A stretch of 64,000 bases of DNA from contig JAGBIE010000012.1 of the NCBI GenBank assembly GCA_017935145.1, positions 1 through 64,000 of the forward strand. The letters are read 5' to 3'. Below the pieces are notes generated by a model. The model had not been told where the DNA came from, did no database searches, and saw nothing but the letters and a program-made list of their open reading frames with translations. Positions 16,746-25,683 of the stretch are shown here, in pieces. The first letter of the stretch is position 1. Each line of letters starts with the position of its first letter. A program made the position numbers and the translations under genes. The DNA is from Oscillospiraceae bacterium (GTDB taxonomy: Bacteria > Bacillota > Clostridia > Oscillospirales > Oscillospiraceae).

Positions 16746-17576
16746 ATGAGCAAGGCGGATATCATTTACAGAGAAACTTGTTTGGATATCTTGGAGAACG
16801 GCGTTTGGGATACGGATCGAGAGGTGCGCCCCCGTTGGGATGACGGAACGCCTGCTCACACGGTGAAAAAGTTTGGTGTGGTCAATCGCTATGACCTGAC
16901 GGAGGAGTTCCCCATTATGACTCTCCGCCGTACCTACTACAAGTCTTGCATTGATGAACTACTGTGGATTTGGCAGAAAAAGAGCAACAATGTCCATGAA
17001 TTAAACAGCCACATTTGGGACAGTTGGGCGGATGAAAACGGCACCATTGGCAAGGCCTACGGCTATCAGTTGGGTGTGAAGCACAAATATCCCGAGGGGG
17101 AATTTGATCAGGTAGATCGGGTACTATATGACTTAAAACACAATCCCGCTAGTCGCCGTATTCTCACCAACATCTTTACTTTTGCTGACCTCCACGAAAT
17201 GGGCTTGTATCCCTGTGCTTATTCCATGACCTTCAATGTATCGGGCAATAAGCTCAACGCTATTTTGAACCAAAGAAGTCAGGATATGCTCACGGCCAAC
17301 AACTGGAACATTGTGCAGTATGCTGTTTTGGTGCACATGATGGCGCAAGTTTCCGGCTTGGAAGCAGGCGAACTGGTGCATGTGATTGCCGACTGCCACA
17401 TTTATGACCGCCATGTGGACATTGTGAAGAAAATGCTGGACAATCCCATGTATGATGCTCCCAAGTTCATCATGGACAAATCCATTGACAATTTCTATGA
17501 CTTCAAGGTGGATTCTTTCTCCTTTGAGAACTATCAGTACTCCAACATTGAGGGCAAAATCCCCGTGGCTATTTAA
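16746..17576 (+). CDS. thyA: Thymidylate synthase (ThyA)
   Basis: The 276-residue enzyme converts dUMP and methylene-THF to dTMP and DHF. Catalytic Cys is in LYPCAYSMTF, the phosphate-binding QRSQDM follows, and the NIVQYAVLVHMMAQ and CHIYDRHVD segments are typical. Most ThyA have His after the catalytic Cys; here it is Ala, as in some Firmicutes. ATG 16746 follows AAGGAGGGG; the longer frame begins inside the promoter. folA starts 10 bp downstream, so the DHF produced is recycled by its neighbour. Confidence 0.97.
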   Translation: MSKADIIYRETCLDILENGVWDTDREVRPRWDDGTPAHTVKKFGVVNRYDLTEEFPIMTLRRTYYKSCIDELLWIWQKKSNNVHELNSHIWDSWADENGTIGKAYGYQLGVKHKYPEGEFDQVDRVLYDLKHNPASRRILTNIFTFADLHEMGLYPCAYSMTFNVSGNKLNAILNQRSQDMLTANNWNIVQYAVLVHMMAQVSGLEAGELVHVIADCHIYDRHVDIVKKMLDNPMYDAPKFIMDKSIDNFYDFKVDSFSFENYQYSNIEGKIPVAI

Positions 17577-17585
17577 GGTGAAAGC

Positions 17586-18089
17586 ATGAACTGTATTGTA
17601 AATGTGGACCAAAACTGGGGCATTGGCAGAAACAACGAACTACTCTTTGCTATCTCTGCCGATTTGCGCCGTTTCCGTGAACTGACCACTGGAAAAACGG
17701 TTGTTTTGGGCAGAAAGACTCTCTCCACCTTTCCCGGTGGCAATCCTTTGAAGAACAGACGGAACATCATCCTCACCACGGATAAGTCCTTCCAAAAAGA
17801 TGGTGCGGAAACTGTTACTTCTGTGGAGGAAGCCCTTGCGCTTTTGCGGGAGATTCCCGAGGATGAGGTTTGCATCATTGGCGGAGCAAGCATTTATGAG
17901 GCGTTTTTGCCCTACTGCCACCATGCAAGCATCACAAAAACTTTGGCAGACGGCTCGGCTGACCGCTTCTTCCCCAACTTAGATGCACTCTCCAACTGGG
18001 AGGTTGTGTGGGCATCGGAAGTGATGGAAGAAAACGGTGTCCATTTCCAGTATATTGATTATGTAAACCGCACTCCTCTGACCTATTAA
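17586..18089 (+). CDS. folA: Dihydrofolate reductase
   Basis: The 167-residue enzyme reduces DHF to THF with NADPH. Visible features are GIGRNNELLF near the N-terminus, VVLGRKTLSTFPG, NIILTTDKSF and IIGGASIYEAFLPYC. The start follows AAGGTG. It is the second gene of the thyA-folA operon, the usual pairing. Only a GC-rich hairpin without U-run follows, so read-through into spoIIID is likely. Confidence 0.96.
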   Translation: MNCIVNVDQNWGIGRNNELLFAISADLRRFRELTTGKTVVLGRKTLSTFPGGNPLKNRRNIILTTDKSFQKDGAETVTSVEEALALLREIPEDEVCIIGGASIYEAFLPYCHHASITKTLADGSADRFFPNLDALSNWEVVWASEVMEENGVHFQYIDYVNRTPLTY

Positions 18090-18091
18090 GT

Positions 18092-18120
18092 TCATAATTA
18101 TCGCTCCCTGCACATAGGAT
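18092..18120 (+). promoter_or_regulatory. Candidate SigE-type promoter for spoIIID
   Basis: TCATAAT (18092-18098), 14 bp and CATAGGAT (18113-18120) resemble the mother-cell SigE consensus (kmATATT, 13-15 bp, CATACAnT). spoIIID is a SigE target in other spore formers. Predicted transcription start is about 18126, downstream of the left arm of the hairpin at 18104-18143. Confidence 0.5.
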
Positions 18121-18143
18121 GATTCAGAACGATGTGCAGGGAG
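18104..18143 (+). promoter_or_regulatory. Inverted repeat that hides the spoIIID ribosome-binding site
   Basis: CTCCCTGCACAT (18104-18115) and ATGTGCAGGGAG (18132-18143) form a perfect 12-bp stem with a 16-nt loop. The SD (GGGAG, 18139-18143) is wholly in the 3' arm. No U-run follows, so it is not a normal terminator. Confidence 0.7.
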
Positions 18144-18151
18144 TGTTGTAT

Positions 18152-18421
18152 TTGTACGACAACATGGAACAGCGGGCTTACACCTTGGCTGTGTACATCC
18201 TTGAAAACCGCGCCACCATACGGGCCGCGGCTAAACAGTTTGGCGTGTCCAAATCCACAGTGCACAAAGACCTTTCCCAGCGTTTGGAGCAGTATAACCG
18301 CAGTTTATATTTGCAGGTCAAGGAAATTTTGGAGCAAAACAAAGCGGAACGGCATATCCGCGGTGGGATTGCCACCAAAATGAAATATAAAGGCATGCCT
18401 CAAAAGGAGGATTCGGGATAA
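18152..18421 (+). CDS. spoIIID: Sporulation transcriptional regulator SpoIIID
   Basis: The 89-residue mother-cell DNA-binding protein carries the family's helix-turn-helix and basic tail: IRAAAKQFGVSKSTVHKDLSQRL, then AERHIRGGIATKMKYKG. The TTG at 18152 is chosen because GGGAG lies 8 bp upstream and the resulting N-terminus (M-Y-D-N-M-E-Q-R) aligns with family starts such as MKDYIEER. An ATG at 18164 is the alternative, and an ATG at 18119 lies in the hairpin loop. SpoIIID modulates SigE-dependent genes. It sits directly downstream of thyA-folA. Confidence 0.93.
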   Translation: MYDNMEQRAYTLAVYILENRATIRAAAKQFGVSKSTVHKDLSQRLEQYNRSLYLQVKEILEQNKAERHIRGGIATKMKYKGMPQKEDSG

Positions 18422-18440
18422 CCGAATCCTCCTTTCTTCG
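18403..18440 (+). terminator. Terminator of spoIIID
   Basis: A 14-bp stem (18403-18416 with 18422-18435, loop GATAA containing the stop region) followed by CTTCG. The tail is short. Confidence 0.7.
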
Positions 18441-18493
18441 TTAGAATGACGGAAAATGAGCAAAATTTTAGCCATTTACAGTGAAAATACAGA

Positions 18494-18522
18494 TTGCAAT
18501 TGGGAAATAATAGGAATATAAT
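18494..18522 (+). promoter_or_regulatory. Promoter for serC-serA
   Basis: TTGCAA (18494-18499), 17 bp and TATAAT (18517-18522). Confidence 0.78.
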
Positions 18523-18569
18523 GGACTTAATATTCGGTCCATTGGACCACTGTGCAAAGGAGTATGACT

Positions 18570-19658
18570 ATGAACTACCAGCGTACTTTTAACTTCTCCG
18601 CCGGTCCCGCTATGATGCCCGAAGCCGTGCTGGAAGAAATTCGTGACGAAATGCTCAATTACCGTGGTAGCGGTATGTGCGTCATGGAAATGTCTCACCG
18701 TTCTGCCGTGTTCCAGACGATTGTGGATGAAGCAGAACAGGATCTGCGCGATCTTATGGGCATTCCCGATAACTACAAAGTTCTGTTCATTCAGGGTGGC
18801 GCTACCCTGCAGTTCTCCATGATTCCCATGAACCTGATGAAAAATGGCAAAGCTGTTTACATCGAAACCGGTGCATGGAGCAAAAAAGCCATTGGCGAAG
18901 CCAAAAAAGTGGGCGAAGTCATTGTGGCCGCTTCCAGTAAGGACAAGAACTACAGTTACATTCCCGATTGCAGTGATTTGGATATTCCCGAAGATACGGA
19001 CTATGTGTACATCTGCGAGAACGAAACCATCCACGGTCTGACCTATCAGACTCTGCCCAACACCAAGGGCCATGTGCTGGTTTCTGACCAGTCCTCCATG
19101 TTCCTCTCCAAGCCCTGCAATGTGTCTGACTACGGCATGATTTATGCCGGTGTGCAGAAGAACGTTGGTCCTGCCGGCATGGTGGTGGTCATTATCCGCG
19201 AGGACCTGATTCGTGATGATTTGGAAAATCTGCCCATCTACATGCAGTATAAGACCCATGCAGACAATGGTTCTATGTATAACACCCCCAACTGCTGGGC
19301 TATCTACTGCTGTGGTAAGGTGTTTAAGTACCTCAAGAGCATTGGTGGCTTGGAAGCCATGAACAAGCTCAACGAGGAAAAAGCCAAGGTTATGTATGAT
19401 TTCCTTGATAACTCCAAGATGTTCACCGGCACTGTGGCCAAGGAATGCAGAAGTCTGATGAACATCCCCTTTGTGACCGAATCCAAAGAACTGGATGCCG
19501 AAGTTGTTGCCGCCACCAAGGCAGCAGGTTACGATAACCTGAAGGGTCACAAGTCTGTTGGTGGTCTGCGCGCTTCCATCTACAACGCCATGCCCAAGGA
19601 AGGCGTGGAAGCATTGGTGGATTTCCTGAGAAAGTTTGAAGAAAATTACGGTAAGTAA
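18570..19658 (+). CDS. serC: Phosphoserine aminotransferase
   Basis: The 362-residue PLP enzyme converts 3-phosphohydroxypyruvate and glutamate to phosphoserine. The N-terminal FNFSAGPAMMP is the family hallmark, and the PLP lysine lies in MIYAGVQKNVGPAGM. The C-terminal GGLRASIYNAMP is typical. ATG 18570 is selected from three nearby ATGs because AAGGAG is 8-9 bp upstream. It is co-transcribed with serA, which makes its substrate. Confidence 0.97.
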   Translation: MNYQRTFNFSAGPAMMPEAVLEEIRDEMLNYRGSGMCVMEMSHRSAVFQTIVDEAEQDLRDLMGIPDNYKVLFIQGGATLQFSMIPMNLMKNGKAVYIETGAWSKKAIGEAKKVGEVIVAASSKDKNYSYIPDCSDLDIPEDTDYVYICENETIHGLTYQTLPNTKGHVLVSDQSSMFLSKPCNVSDYGMIYAGVQKNVGPAGMVVVIIREDLIRDDLENLPIYMQYKTHADNGSMYNTPNCWAIYCCGKVFKYLKSIGGLEAMNKLNEEKAKVMYDFLDNSKMFTGTVAKECRSLMNIPFVTESKELDAEVVAATKAAGYDNLKGHKSVGGLRASIYNAMPKEGVEALVDFLRKFEENYGK

Positions 19659-19670
19659 AGGAGTACTAAC

Positions 19671-20576
19671 ATGCGTATTCTTGTAACGGACGGCATGGAT
19701 AAGGGCGCACAGGCCCGCATGCAGGAAATGGGCCACGAAGTGGTCAATCAGTATTTTGAGCCCGAAGAACTGGGCAAGGCTCTGCGTGAGTTTGATGTGG
19801 TCATCATCCGCTCCAAGACCAAAATCCGCAAGGCTCAGATTGACGAGGCTAAGAACTCTCAGCTGAAGCTCATCATCCGTGCCGGCGTTGGTGTGGATAA
19901 TATTGATGTGGCCTATGCCGAAGAAAACGGTATTCAGGTGAAGAACACTCCCCGTGCTTCTTCTGCTTCCGTTGCAGAACTGGCCATGGCTCTCATGTTC
20001 TCCTGCGCTCGCAACATCTCTGTGGCTGGCTCTACCATGCGTGAAGGTAAGTGGGAAAAGAAAGCCTACAGCAACGGCATTGAACTTTCCGGCAAGACTC
20101 TGGGCATCATTGGTTTTGGCCGTATTGGTCAGAAGCTTTGTGCCATGGCCAAGGGTATTGGTATGGAAGTCATCGCTTCCGACATTTACCATGTGGAAGG
20201 CATTGAAGAACAGCTGGGCATGAAGTATGTGGAAACCGATGAACTTCTGGCAAAGGCCGATTTCATCTCCCTCCACGCTCCCGCTGTGGGCGGTGGCGCA
20301 CTGGTGAACGCCGAAAATATTGCAAAGATGAAGGATGGCGTTGTGATTATCAACACCTCCCGTGGCACCAACGTAGATGAAGATGCCCTGTTGGAAGCCC
20401 TGAATTCTGGCAAAGTCATGGCCGCTGGTTTGGACGTGTTTGCCACCGAACCCTCCGCAAACGAAGCTCTCTACACCCATCCTGCGGTTTCCGCTACGCC
20501 TCACATTGGCGCTGGCACCAAGGAAGCTCAGGCTCGAATTGGTGCAGAACTGGTTGACATTGTTGCCAATATGTAA
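19671..20576 (+). CDS. serA: D-3-phosphoglycerate dehydrogenase, short form
   Basis: The 301-residue D-2-hydroxyacid dehydrogenase has the NAD fold LGIIGFGRIGQKLCAMA. Catalytic residues are the Arg in INTSRGTNVDE, a Glu in FATEPS and the His in TPHIGAGTKEAQ. It starts the serine branch from 3-phosphoglycerate. There is no C-terminal ACT or ASB domain, so classical serine feedback through ACT is not expected. The serC neighbour makes the assignment secure against other hydroxyacid dehydrogenases. Confidence 0.93.
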   Translation: MRILVTDGMDKGAQARMQEMGHEVVNQYFEPEELGKALREFDVVIIRSKTKIRKAQIDEAKNSQLKLIIRAGVGVDNIDVAYAEENGIQVKNTPRASSASVAELAMALMFSCARNISVAGSTMREGKWEKKAYSNGIELSGKTLGIIGFGRIGQKLCAMAKGIGMEVIASDIYHVEGIEEQLGMKYVETDELLAKADFISLHAPAVGGGALVNAENIAKMKDGVVIINTSRGTNVDEDALLEALNSGKVMAAGLDVFATEPSANEALYTHPAVSATPHIGAGTKEAQARIGAELVDIVANM

Positions 20577-20586
20577 AAGAACTTTT

Positions 20587-20618
20587 CGCCCACCGAAACC
20601 TCGGTGGGCGATTTTTTC
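20587..20618 (+). terminator. Terminator of serC-serA
   Basis: CGCCCACCGA (20587-20596) and TCGGTGGGCG (20601-20610) with loop AACC, followed by ATTTTTTC. Confidence 0.92.
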
Positions 20619-20659
20619 TGCATTTTTCTTTGCCAATTTAAAGTGAAAAAAATTTTCTA

Positions 20660-20688
20660 TTGACGAATAATGGCAAAATGCGTATAAT
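20660..20688 (+). promoter_or_regulatory. Promoter for gdhA
   Basis: TTGACG (20660-20665), 17 bp and TATAAT (20683-20688). The predicted leader is about 90 nt and contains an AT-rich hairpin (20732-20752) of unknown role. Confidence 0.78.
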
Positions 20689-20783
20689 GTTAAGCATTAA
20701 AAAATTTTTCACAGCAAATTGGCGGTAGCATAAAATGATGTATCATCATTTTTGATTCCGTTAATCTCCAAGGAGGAGTATTT

Positions 20784-22136
20784 ATGAACGCATATGTGCA
20801 AAGAGTGATTGAGGAAACCAAGAAGAAACACGCCAACGAACCTGAGTTTGTTCAGACGGTGGAAGAAGTGTTCTCCTCTATCTCCCCTGTGGTGGATGCC
20901 CACCCCGAATATGAGAAAGCTGACCTTTTGGGACGCATGGTCGAGCCCGAACGGATCTTCACCTTCCGTGTGGTTTGGGTGGATGACCAGGGTCAGACCC
21001 GCACCAACATTGGTTATCGTTGCCAGTTCAACGGTGCCATTGGTCCTTACAAGGGCGGTATTCGCTTCCAGCCCAATGTGAATTTGAGCATTATGAAATT
21101 CTTGGGCTTTGAACAGACTTTCAAAAACAGTTTGACCGGTCTGCCCATGGGCGGTGCCAAGGGTGGTAGTGATTTTGACCCCGCCGGCAAGTCCGATGCT
21201 GAAATCATGCGTTTCTGCCAGAGTTTCATCTCTGCGCTGTACCGCTACATTGGGCCCGATATTGACGTCCCCGCTGGCGACATGGGTGTAGGTGGCCGTG
21301 AAATCGGCTATATGTACGGTCAGTATCGCCGTCTCAAGGGCGTATTTGAAAACGGCGTGTTCACGGGCAAGGGTCTCACTTATGGCGGTAGCCTGATCCG
21401 TCCCGAAGCAACTGGTTACGGCGCTATGTATTATCTCTTGGAAGTGCTGAACCATCAGGGTGAAAGCATTGAAGGCAAGACCATTGCCATCTCCGGTTTC
21501 GGCAACGTGGCATGGGGCATTTGCAAAAAGGCCATGGAATTGGGTGCTAAGGTAGTTACCCTCTCCGGCCCTGACGGCTACATTTACGATGAGGATGGCG
21601 TTTCTTCCAGCGAAGAAAAGGTCAACTTCATGCTGGAAATGCGTGCTTCCGGTCGCAATCGCGTGCAGGACTATGCTGATAAGTTTGGCTGCAAGTTCGT
21701 TCCCAATGCAAAACCTTGGGGTGAAAAAGTGGATATTATCATGCCCGCCGCCATGCAGAATGATGTGAATTTGGATTCTGCCAAGGTTATCGCTGCCAAT
21801 GGCGTGAAGTACTACATTGAAGTGGCCAACATGCCTACCACCAATGAAGCACTGGCTTACCTCATGGAGCAAAAGGACATTGTTGTTGCCCCCTCCAAGG
21901 CTGTCAATGCCGGTGGCGTGGGTGTTTCCGGTCTGGAAATGAGCCAGAACTCCGAACGTTTGGTTTGGACTGCTGAGGAAGTAGATGCACAGCTGAAAAA
22001 GATGATGCAGAATATCCACAAGGCATCTGCCGATGCTGCTGAGGAATACGGCTTGGGTTACAATTTGGTGGCTGGCGCAAACATCGCCGGCTTCAAGAAA
22101 GTGGCACAGGCCATGATGGAGCAAGGCATTTTCTAA
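20784..22136 (+). CDS. gdhA: Glutamate dehydrogenase, probably NADP-dependent
   Basis: The 450-residue hexameric-type enzyme aminates 2-oxoglutarate with ammonia. Visible are the substrate Lys region PYKGGIRFQPNVNLSIMKFLGFEQ, the catalytic lysine context GLPMGGAKGGSDFDP, and the nucleotide fold IAISGFGNVAWG. The length and the GGAKGGSDFDP form fit the NADP-type anabolic enzymes. AAGGAGGAG precedes ATG 20784. It is a single-gene unit between strong terminators and probably feeds glutamate to serC and proB. Confidence 0.96.
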   Translation: MNAYVQRVIEETKKKHANEPEFVQTVEEVFSSISPVVDAHPEYEKADLLGRMVEPERIFTFRVVWVDDQGQTRTNIGYRCQFNGAIGPYKGGIRFQPNVNLSIMKFLGFEQTFKNSLTGLPMGGAKGGSDFDPAGKSDAEIMRFCQSFISALYRYIGPDIDVPAGDMGVGGREIGYMYGQYRRLKGVFENGVFTGKGLTYGGSLIRPEATGYGAMYYLLEVLNHQGESIEGKTIAISGFGNVAWGICKKAMELGAKVVTLSGPDGYIYDEDGVSSSEEKVNFMLEMRASGRNRVQDYADKFGCKFVPNAKPWGEKVDIIMPAAMQNDVNLDSAKVIAANGVKYYIEVANMPTTNEALAYLMEQKDIVVAPSKAVNAGGVGVSGLEMSQNSERLVWTAEEVDAQLKKMMQNIHKASADAAEEYGLGYNLVAGANIAGFKKVAQAMMEQGIF

Positions 22137-22154
22137 AAACCAATTATCGCATTA

Positions 22155-22190
22155 AAAAAACCGCACCCCGTGGGGTGCGGTTTTTCTTTC
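22155..22190. terminator. Terminator between gdhA and glyA
   Basis: CCGCACCC (22161-22168) and GGGTGCGG (22173-22180) with A- and T-runs on the flanks. It serves both convergent genes. Confidence 0.92.
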
Positions 22191-22192
22191 TC

Positions 22193-23431
22193 TTAGTGAT
22201 TGTAGATGGGGTACTGCTCGCACAGGGCGATGACTTCTTCCATAACACGGGCCTTGCTGGCATCGAAATCGGTGGCGGTAGCCTTAATCCAAGAAGCAAT
22301 CTTCTTCATTTCTTCTTCCTTAAAGCCACGGGTGGTCACAGCAGGAGTGCCCAAACGCAGACCGCTGGTTACAAAGGGGCTCTGGGGATCGTTGGGGATG
22401 GTGTTCTTATTGGCGGTGATGTGCACTTCATCCAAACGATGTTCCATTTCCTTGCCAGTGACATTGGCAGCACGCAGGTCCACCAGCATAAGATGGTTGT
22501 CCGTACCGCCGGAAACGATGCGGAAGCCCTCTTCCTGCATGGCAGTGCACAGAGCGTTGGCATTCTTGACCACTTGGGTTTGATAGGCTTTAAAGTCATC
22601 AGACAAGGCTTCACCAAAGGCCACGGCCTTGGCAGCGATGATGTGCTCCAGAGGACCGCCCTGAGTGCCGGGGAACACAGCCTTATCAATAGTCTGTGCT
22701 AAATCGGCAGTGCAGAGAATCAATCCGCCACGAGGACCACGGAGGGTCTTATGGGTGGTGGTGGTAACCACATGGGCATAGGGCACGGGGTTGGGATGGA
22801 GACCTGCGGCAACCAAACCAGCAATGTGAGCCATGTCCACCATCAGGTATGCACCAACTTCATCGGCGATTTCGCGCATCTTCTTGAAGTCGATAACGCG
22901 GGCATAGGCGCTGGCGCCTGCCACAATGAGTTTGGGCTTGCATTCCTTAGCGATGCGCAGGACTTCTTCATAGTCAATGCGCTCGGTCTCAGCACTGACG
23001 CCGTAGGGAACGATGTTAAAGTACTTGCCGGAGATGTTCACGGGAGAACCGTGGGACAGGTGGCCACCGCAACTCAGGTCCATACCCATGACAGTATCAC
23101 CAGGCTGAACCAGGGCGAAGAAAGCGGCAAGGTTCGCATTGGCACCGGAGTGGGGCTGGACATTGGCATGGTCTGCGCCAAAAATCTTCTTGGCGCGGTC
23201 AATGGCAATATTTTCCACCACGTCCACATACTGACAGCCACCATAATAGCGCTTGGCGGGACGACCCTCAGCATATTTATTGGTGAGCACAGTACCTGCT
23301 GCCAGCAGGACGCCTTCGGAAACGATGTTCTCAGAGGCAATGAGCTCAATATTGTGCTGTTGGCGGCGAAGTTCCTGTTCGCAGGCAGCGAAAACTTCGC
23401 TGTCAAACTTTTTCAGTTCGTCAAAAAACAT
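22193..23431 (-). CDS. glyA: Serine hydroxymethyltransferase
   Basis: The 412-residue PLP enzyme interconverts serine and glycine and charges THF with C1 units. Visible are [14 protein letters not shown] near the N-terminus, [13 protein letters not shown] and the PLP-lysine motif [19 protein letters not shown] 23431 ([10 protein letters not shown]) follows GGAGGACTACC; the longer frame starts in the promoter. It connects the serine genes nearby with the folate genes thyA-folA. Confidence 0.97.
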   Translation of the reverse strand: MFFDELKKFDSEVFAACEQELRRQQHNIELIASENIVSEGVLLAAGTVLTNKYAEGRPAKRYYGGCQYVDVVENIAIDRAKKIFGADHANVQPHSGANANLAAFFALVQPGDTVMGMDLSCGGHLSHGSPVNISGKYFNIVPYGVSAETERIDYEEVLRIAKECKPKLIVAGASAYARVIDFKKMREIADEVGAYLMVDMAHIAGLVAAGLHPNPVPYAHVVTTTTHKTLRGPRGGLILCTADLAQTIDKAVFPGTQGGPLEHIIAAKAVAFGEALSDDFKAYQTQVVKNANALCTAMQEEGFRIVSGGTDNHLMLVDLRAANVTGKEMEHRLDEVHITANKNTIPNDPQSPFVTSGLRLGTPAVTTRGFKEEEMKKIASWIKATATDFDASKARVMEEVIALCEQYPIYNH

Positions 23432-23463
23432 AGGGTAGTCCTCCCAATAAAAAAATTTACTCC

Positions 23464-23492
23464 ATTTTATCATATCTTCCTGCAGTTTTCAA
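23464..23492 (-). promoter_or_regulatory. Promoter for glyA
   Basis: On the minus strand TTGAAA (23487-23492), 17 bp and TAAAAT (23464-23469). Confidence 0.65.
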
Positions 23493-23511
23493 CATTATTT
23501 CCGCAAAATAC

Positions 23512-23540
23512 TTGTGATTTTTCCTGCGTGGTGCTATACT
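23512..23540 (+). promoter_or_regulatory. Promoter for proB-proA
   Basis: TTGTGA (23512-23517), 17 bp ending TGC, and TATACT (23535-23540). Confidence 0.68.
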
Positions 23541-23580
23541 TGTAAATAATTTAAAGCGCAAAAGAATGCGAGGCGATTTT

Positions 23581-24348
23581 ATGCGAATTGTTGTAAAAGT
23601 CGGCACCTCTACCCTGGCCTATTCCACGGGGCACATCAACATCCGCCATGTGGAAAAGCTCTGTAAGGTCCTCAGTGATTTGGCCAATGCGGGAAACGAA
23701 GTGATTTTGGTTTCCTCCGGTGCTATCGGCATGGGTATGGGGAAACTTTCTCTGCCCAAACGCCCTGAGGATATTCCCACCAAACAGGCCGCCGCCGCGG
23801 TGGGTCAGTGCGAACTAATGTATACCTATGACAAACTCTTTGGAGAATTTAACCGCACTGTGGCGCAGATTCTGCTCACGGGGGATGTGGTGCATTATCC
23901 CGACCGTTTGGCTAATTTCCGTGCCACCATGTTCCGCCTTTTGGAACTGAATGTAGTGCCCATTATCAACGAAAATGACTCCGTTTCTACGGCTGAATTG
24001 GGCATTGGCGATAACGACACTTTGGCCGCCATTGTGGCGCAGACCATCGATGCGGACCTTTTGGTGCTTATGAGTGACATTGATGGGCTCTACACTGCCG
24101 ATCCTCGCAAAGACCCCTCTGCCACTCTCATTAGCAGAGTAGAAAAACTCACACCCGAGATTTTGGCATTGGGCGGTAGTTCCATCTCCGGTTTGGGCAC
24201 TGGTGGCATGGCCACCAAACTCCATGCAGCGGAACTGTGTACCTCCGTTGGCTGCGATATGCAGATTGTCAACGGTTCTGACCCCGAAGTACTCTATGAT
24301 ATCTTAGACGGCAAGCCTGTTGGCACCCTGTTTGTGGGAGGAAAGTAA
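23581..24348 (+). CDS. proB: Glutamate 5-kinase, short form without PUA domain
   Basis: The 255-residue amino-acid kinase phosphorylates glutamate for proline synthesis. Visible are [11 protein letters not shown] at the N-terminus, [15 protein letters not shown], and the glutamate and nucleotide sites [21 protein letters not shown] and [13 protein letters not shown]. It lacks the C-terminal PUA domain found in about 370-residue homologues. ATG 23581 is preceded by GAGGCG. It is followed 1 bp later by proA. Confidence 0.96.
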   Translation: MRIVVKVGTSTLAYSTGHINIRHVEKLCKVLSDLANAGNEVILVSSGAIGMGMGKLSLPKRPEDIPTKQAAAAVGQCELMYTYDKLFGEFNRTVAQILLTGDVVHYPDRLANFRATMFRLLELNVVPIINENDSVSTAELGIGDNDTLAAIVAQTIDADLLVLMSDIDGLYTADPRKDPSATLISRVEKLTPEILALGGSSISGLGTGGMATKLHAAELCTSVGCDMQIVNGSDPEVLYDILDGKPVGTLFVGGK

Positions 24349-24349
24349 C

Positions 24350-25597
24350 ATGTCAACCCAATCATTGCTCCGCCGCGCATGCGCTGAAAAAGTGAATATG
24401 GTGCTATTGAGCGAAGCGGAGAAGAACTGCGGTTTAAATGCCATGGCTAACGCTATCCTCGACCATGAAAGCGACATTTTGCAGGCTAACCGCGAGGATA
24501 TGGAATCCGCCAAGGGCAAGATTTCCCCTGTGATGCTGGACCGCTTGGAACTATCACCTCAGCGCATTCACGCCATGGCCGATGGAATCCGCGCCCTCAT
24601 CTCCCTGCCCGACCCCACGGGCAAAGTTTTGGATACGGTAAAGCGTCCCAATGGAATTGTCATTGAGAAAACATCTGTGTCCATGGGCGTGGTGGCGATT
24701 ATTTATGAGAGCCGTCCCAATGTGACTGCCGATGCAGCGGCATTGTGCTTTAAAAGCGGAAATGTGTGCGTGCTCCGCACAGGCAAGGAGGCCTACCGCT
24801 CTGCTCATGCCATTGTGCGCGCCATGCAGGAAGGTCTGCAAAATGCTGGTTTTTCTCCCAACGCGGTGCAGATTTTGGAGGACACCACCCACGAGGGTGC
24901 GAAGGAACTGATGACCGCTGTTGGCATGGTGGATTTACTCATCCCCCGTGGTAGCGCGCGACTGATTCAGGCCTGTGTGAAAGATTCCCTTGTGCCCTGC
25001 ATTGAAACGGGCACAGGTATCTGCCACATCTATGTGGACAAAGATGCAGATGTGGAAAAAGCCCTGAATATCATTGAAAACGCAAAAACCAGCCGTCCTT
25101 CTGTGTGTAACGCAGAAGAAGTGTGTTTGGTGGATAGCGCCATTGCAAAAGAGTTTCTTCCCCTCCTCCGTGAGCGTTTGGTGGAGAAAAGAGAAAAGAA
25201 TCCTGTGGAACTCCGCTTGGATGCTGAGGCAGGCAAAATCATCGCTGGAACGCCTGCCACAGATACGGATTTTGACACGGAATTTTTAGACTATATACTC
25301 GCTGTAAAAGTGGTCGATGGCGTGAAAGAAGCCGTAAACCACATTGCGCTTCACTCCACCCATCACAGTGATGGCATTGTAACGGAAAATGCCAAAACGG
25401 CAGAAGTTTTCCTTCGCATGGTGGATAGCGCCGCCGTGTATCACAATGCTTCCACCCGTTTTACCGATGGCGGTGAGTTCGGCTTGGGCTGTGAAATGGG
25501 CATTTCCACCCAAAAACTCCATGCCCGCGGACCCATGGGTCTGATGGAGCTGACAACCTACAAATACATCATCCGTGGAGACGGACAAATTCGATGA
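24350..25597 (+). CDS. proA: Gamma-glutamyl phosphate reductase
   Basis: The 415-residue NADPH-dependent aldehyde-dehydrogenase-fold enzyme reduces gamma-glutamyl phosphate to the semialdehyde. Visible are [30 protein letters not shown], the catalytic Cys in [11 protein letters not shown], and [11 protein letters not shown] near the C-terminus. ATG 24350 follows GGGAGGAAAG. proC is not in the window. Confidence 0.97.
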   Translation: MSTQSLLRRACAEKVNMVLLSEAEKNCGLNAMANAILDHESDILQANREDMESAKGKISPVMLDRLELSPQRIHAMADGIRALISLPDPTGKVLDTVKRPNGIVIEKTSVSMGVVAIIYESRPNVTADAAALCFKSGNVCVLRTGKEAYRSAHAIVRAMQEGLQNAGFSPNAVQILEDTTHEGAKELMTAVGMVDLLIPRGSARLIQACVKDSLVPCIETGTGICHIYVDKDADVEKALNIIENAKTSRPSVCNAEEVCLVDSAIAKEFLPLLRERLVEKREKNPVELRLDAEAGKIIAGTPATDTDFDTEFLDYILAVKVVDGVKEAVNHIALHSTHHSDGIVTENAKTAEVFLRMVDSAAVYHNASTRFTDGGEFGLGCEMGISTQKLHARGPMGLMELTTYKYIIRGDGQIR

Positions 25598-25622
25598 AAA
25601 AGCACGCCTTGGGCGTGTTTTT
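25598..25622 (+). terminator. Terminator of proB-proA
   Basis: CACGCC and GGCGTG with loop TTG, then TTTTTT. The stem is short (6-7 bp), and its tail runs into the tex promoter. Confidence 0.75.
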
Positions 25623-25625
25623 TCT

Positions 25626-25654
25626 TTGCTTTTTGTGGGAAAATTCGCTATAAT
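25626..25654 (+). promoter_or_regulatory. Promoter for tex
   Basis: TTGCTT (25626-25631), 17 bp and TATAAT (25649-25654), directly behind the proA terminator. Confidence 0.72.
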
Positions 25655-25683
25655 GGTGGTAGCATACGGAAAGGACATTTTTC

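Noticed and set aside
18468-20636. 722-codon open frame opposite serC-serA
   Set aside because: It is a codon-bias shadow: rich in His, Gly and Phe, with no SD, fully antisense to two certain genes.
20709-22124. 471-codon open frame opposite gdhA
   Set aside because: Antisense shadow of gdhA with low-complexity His-rich composition and no known motif.
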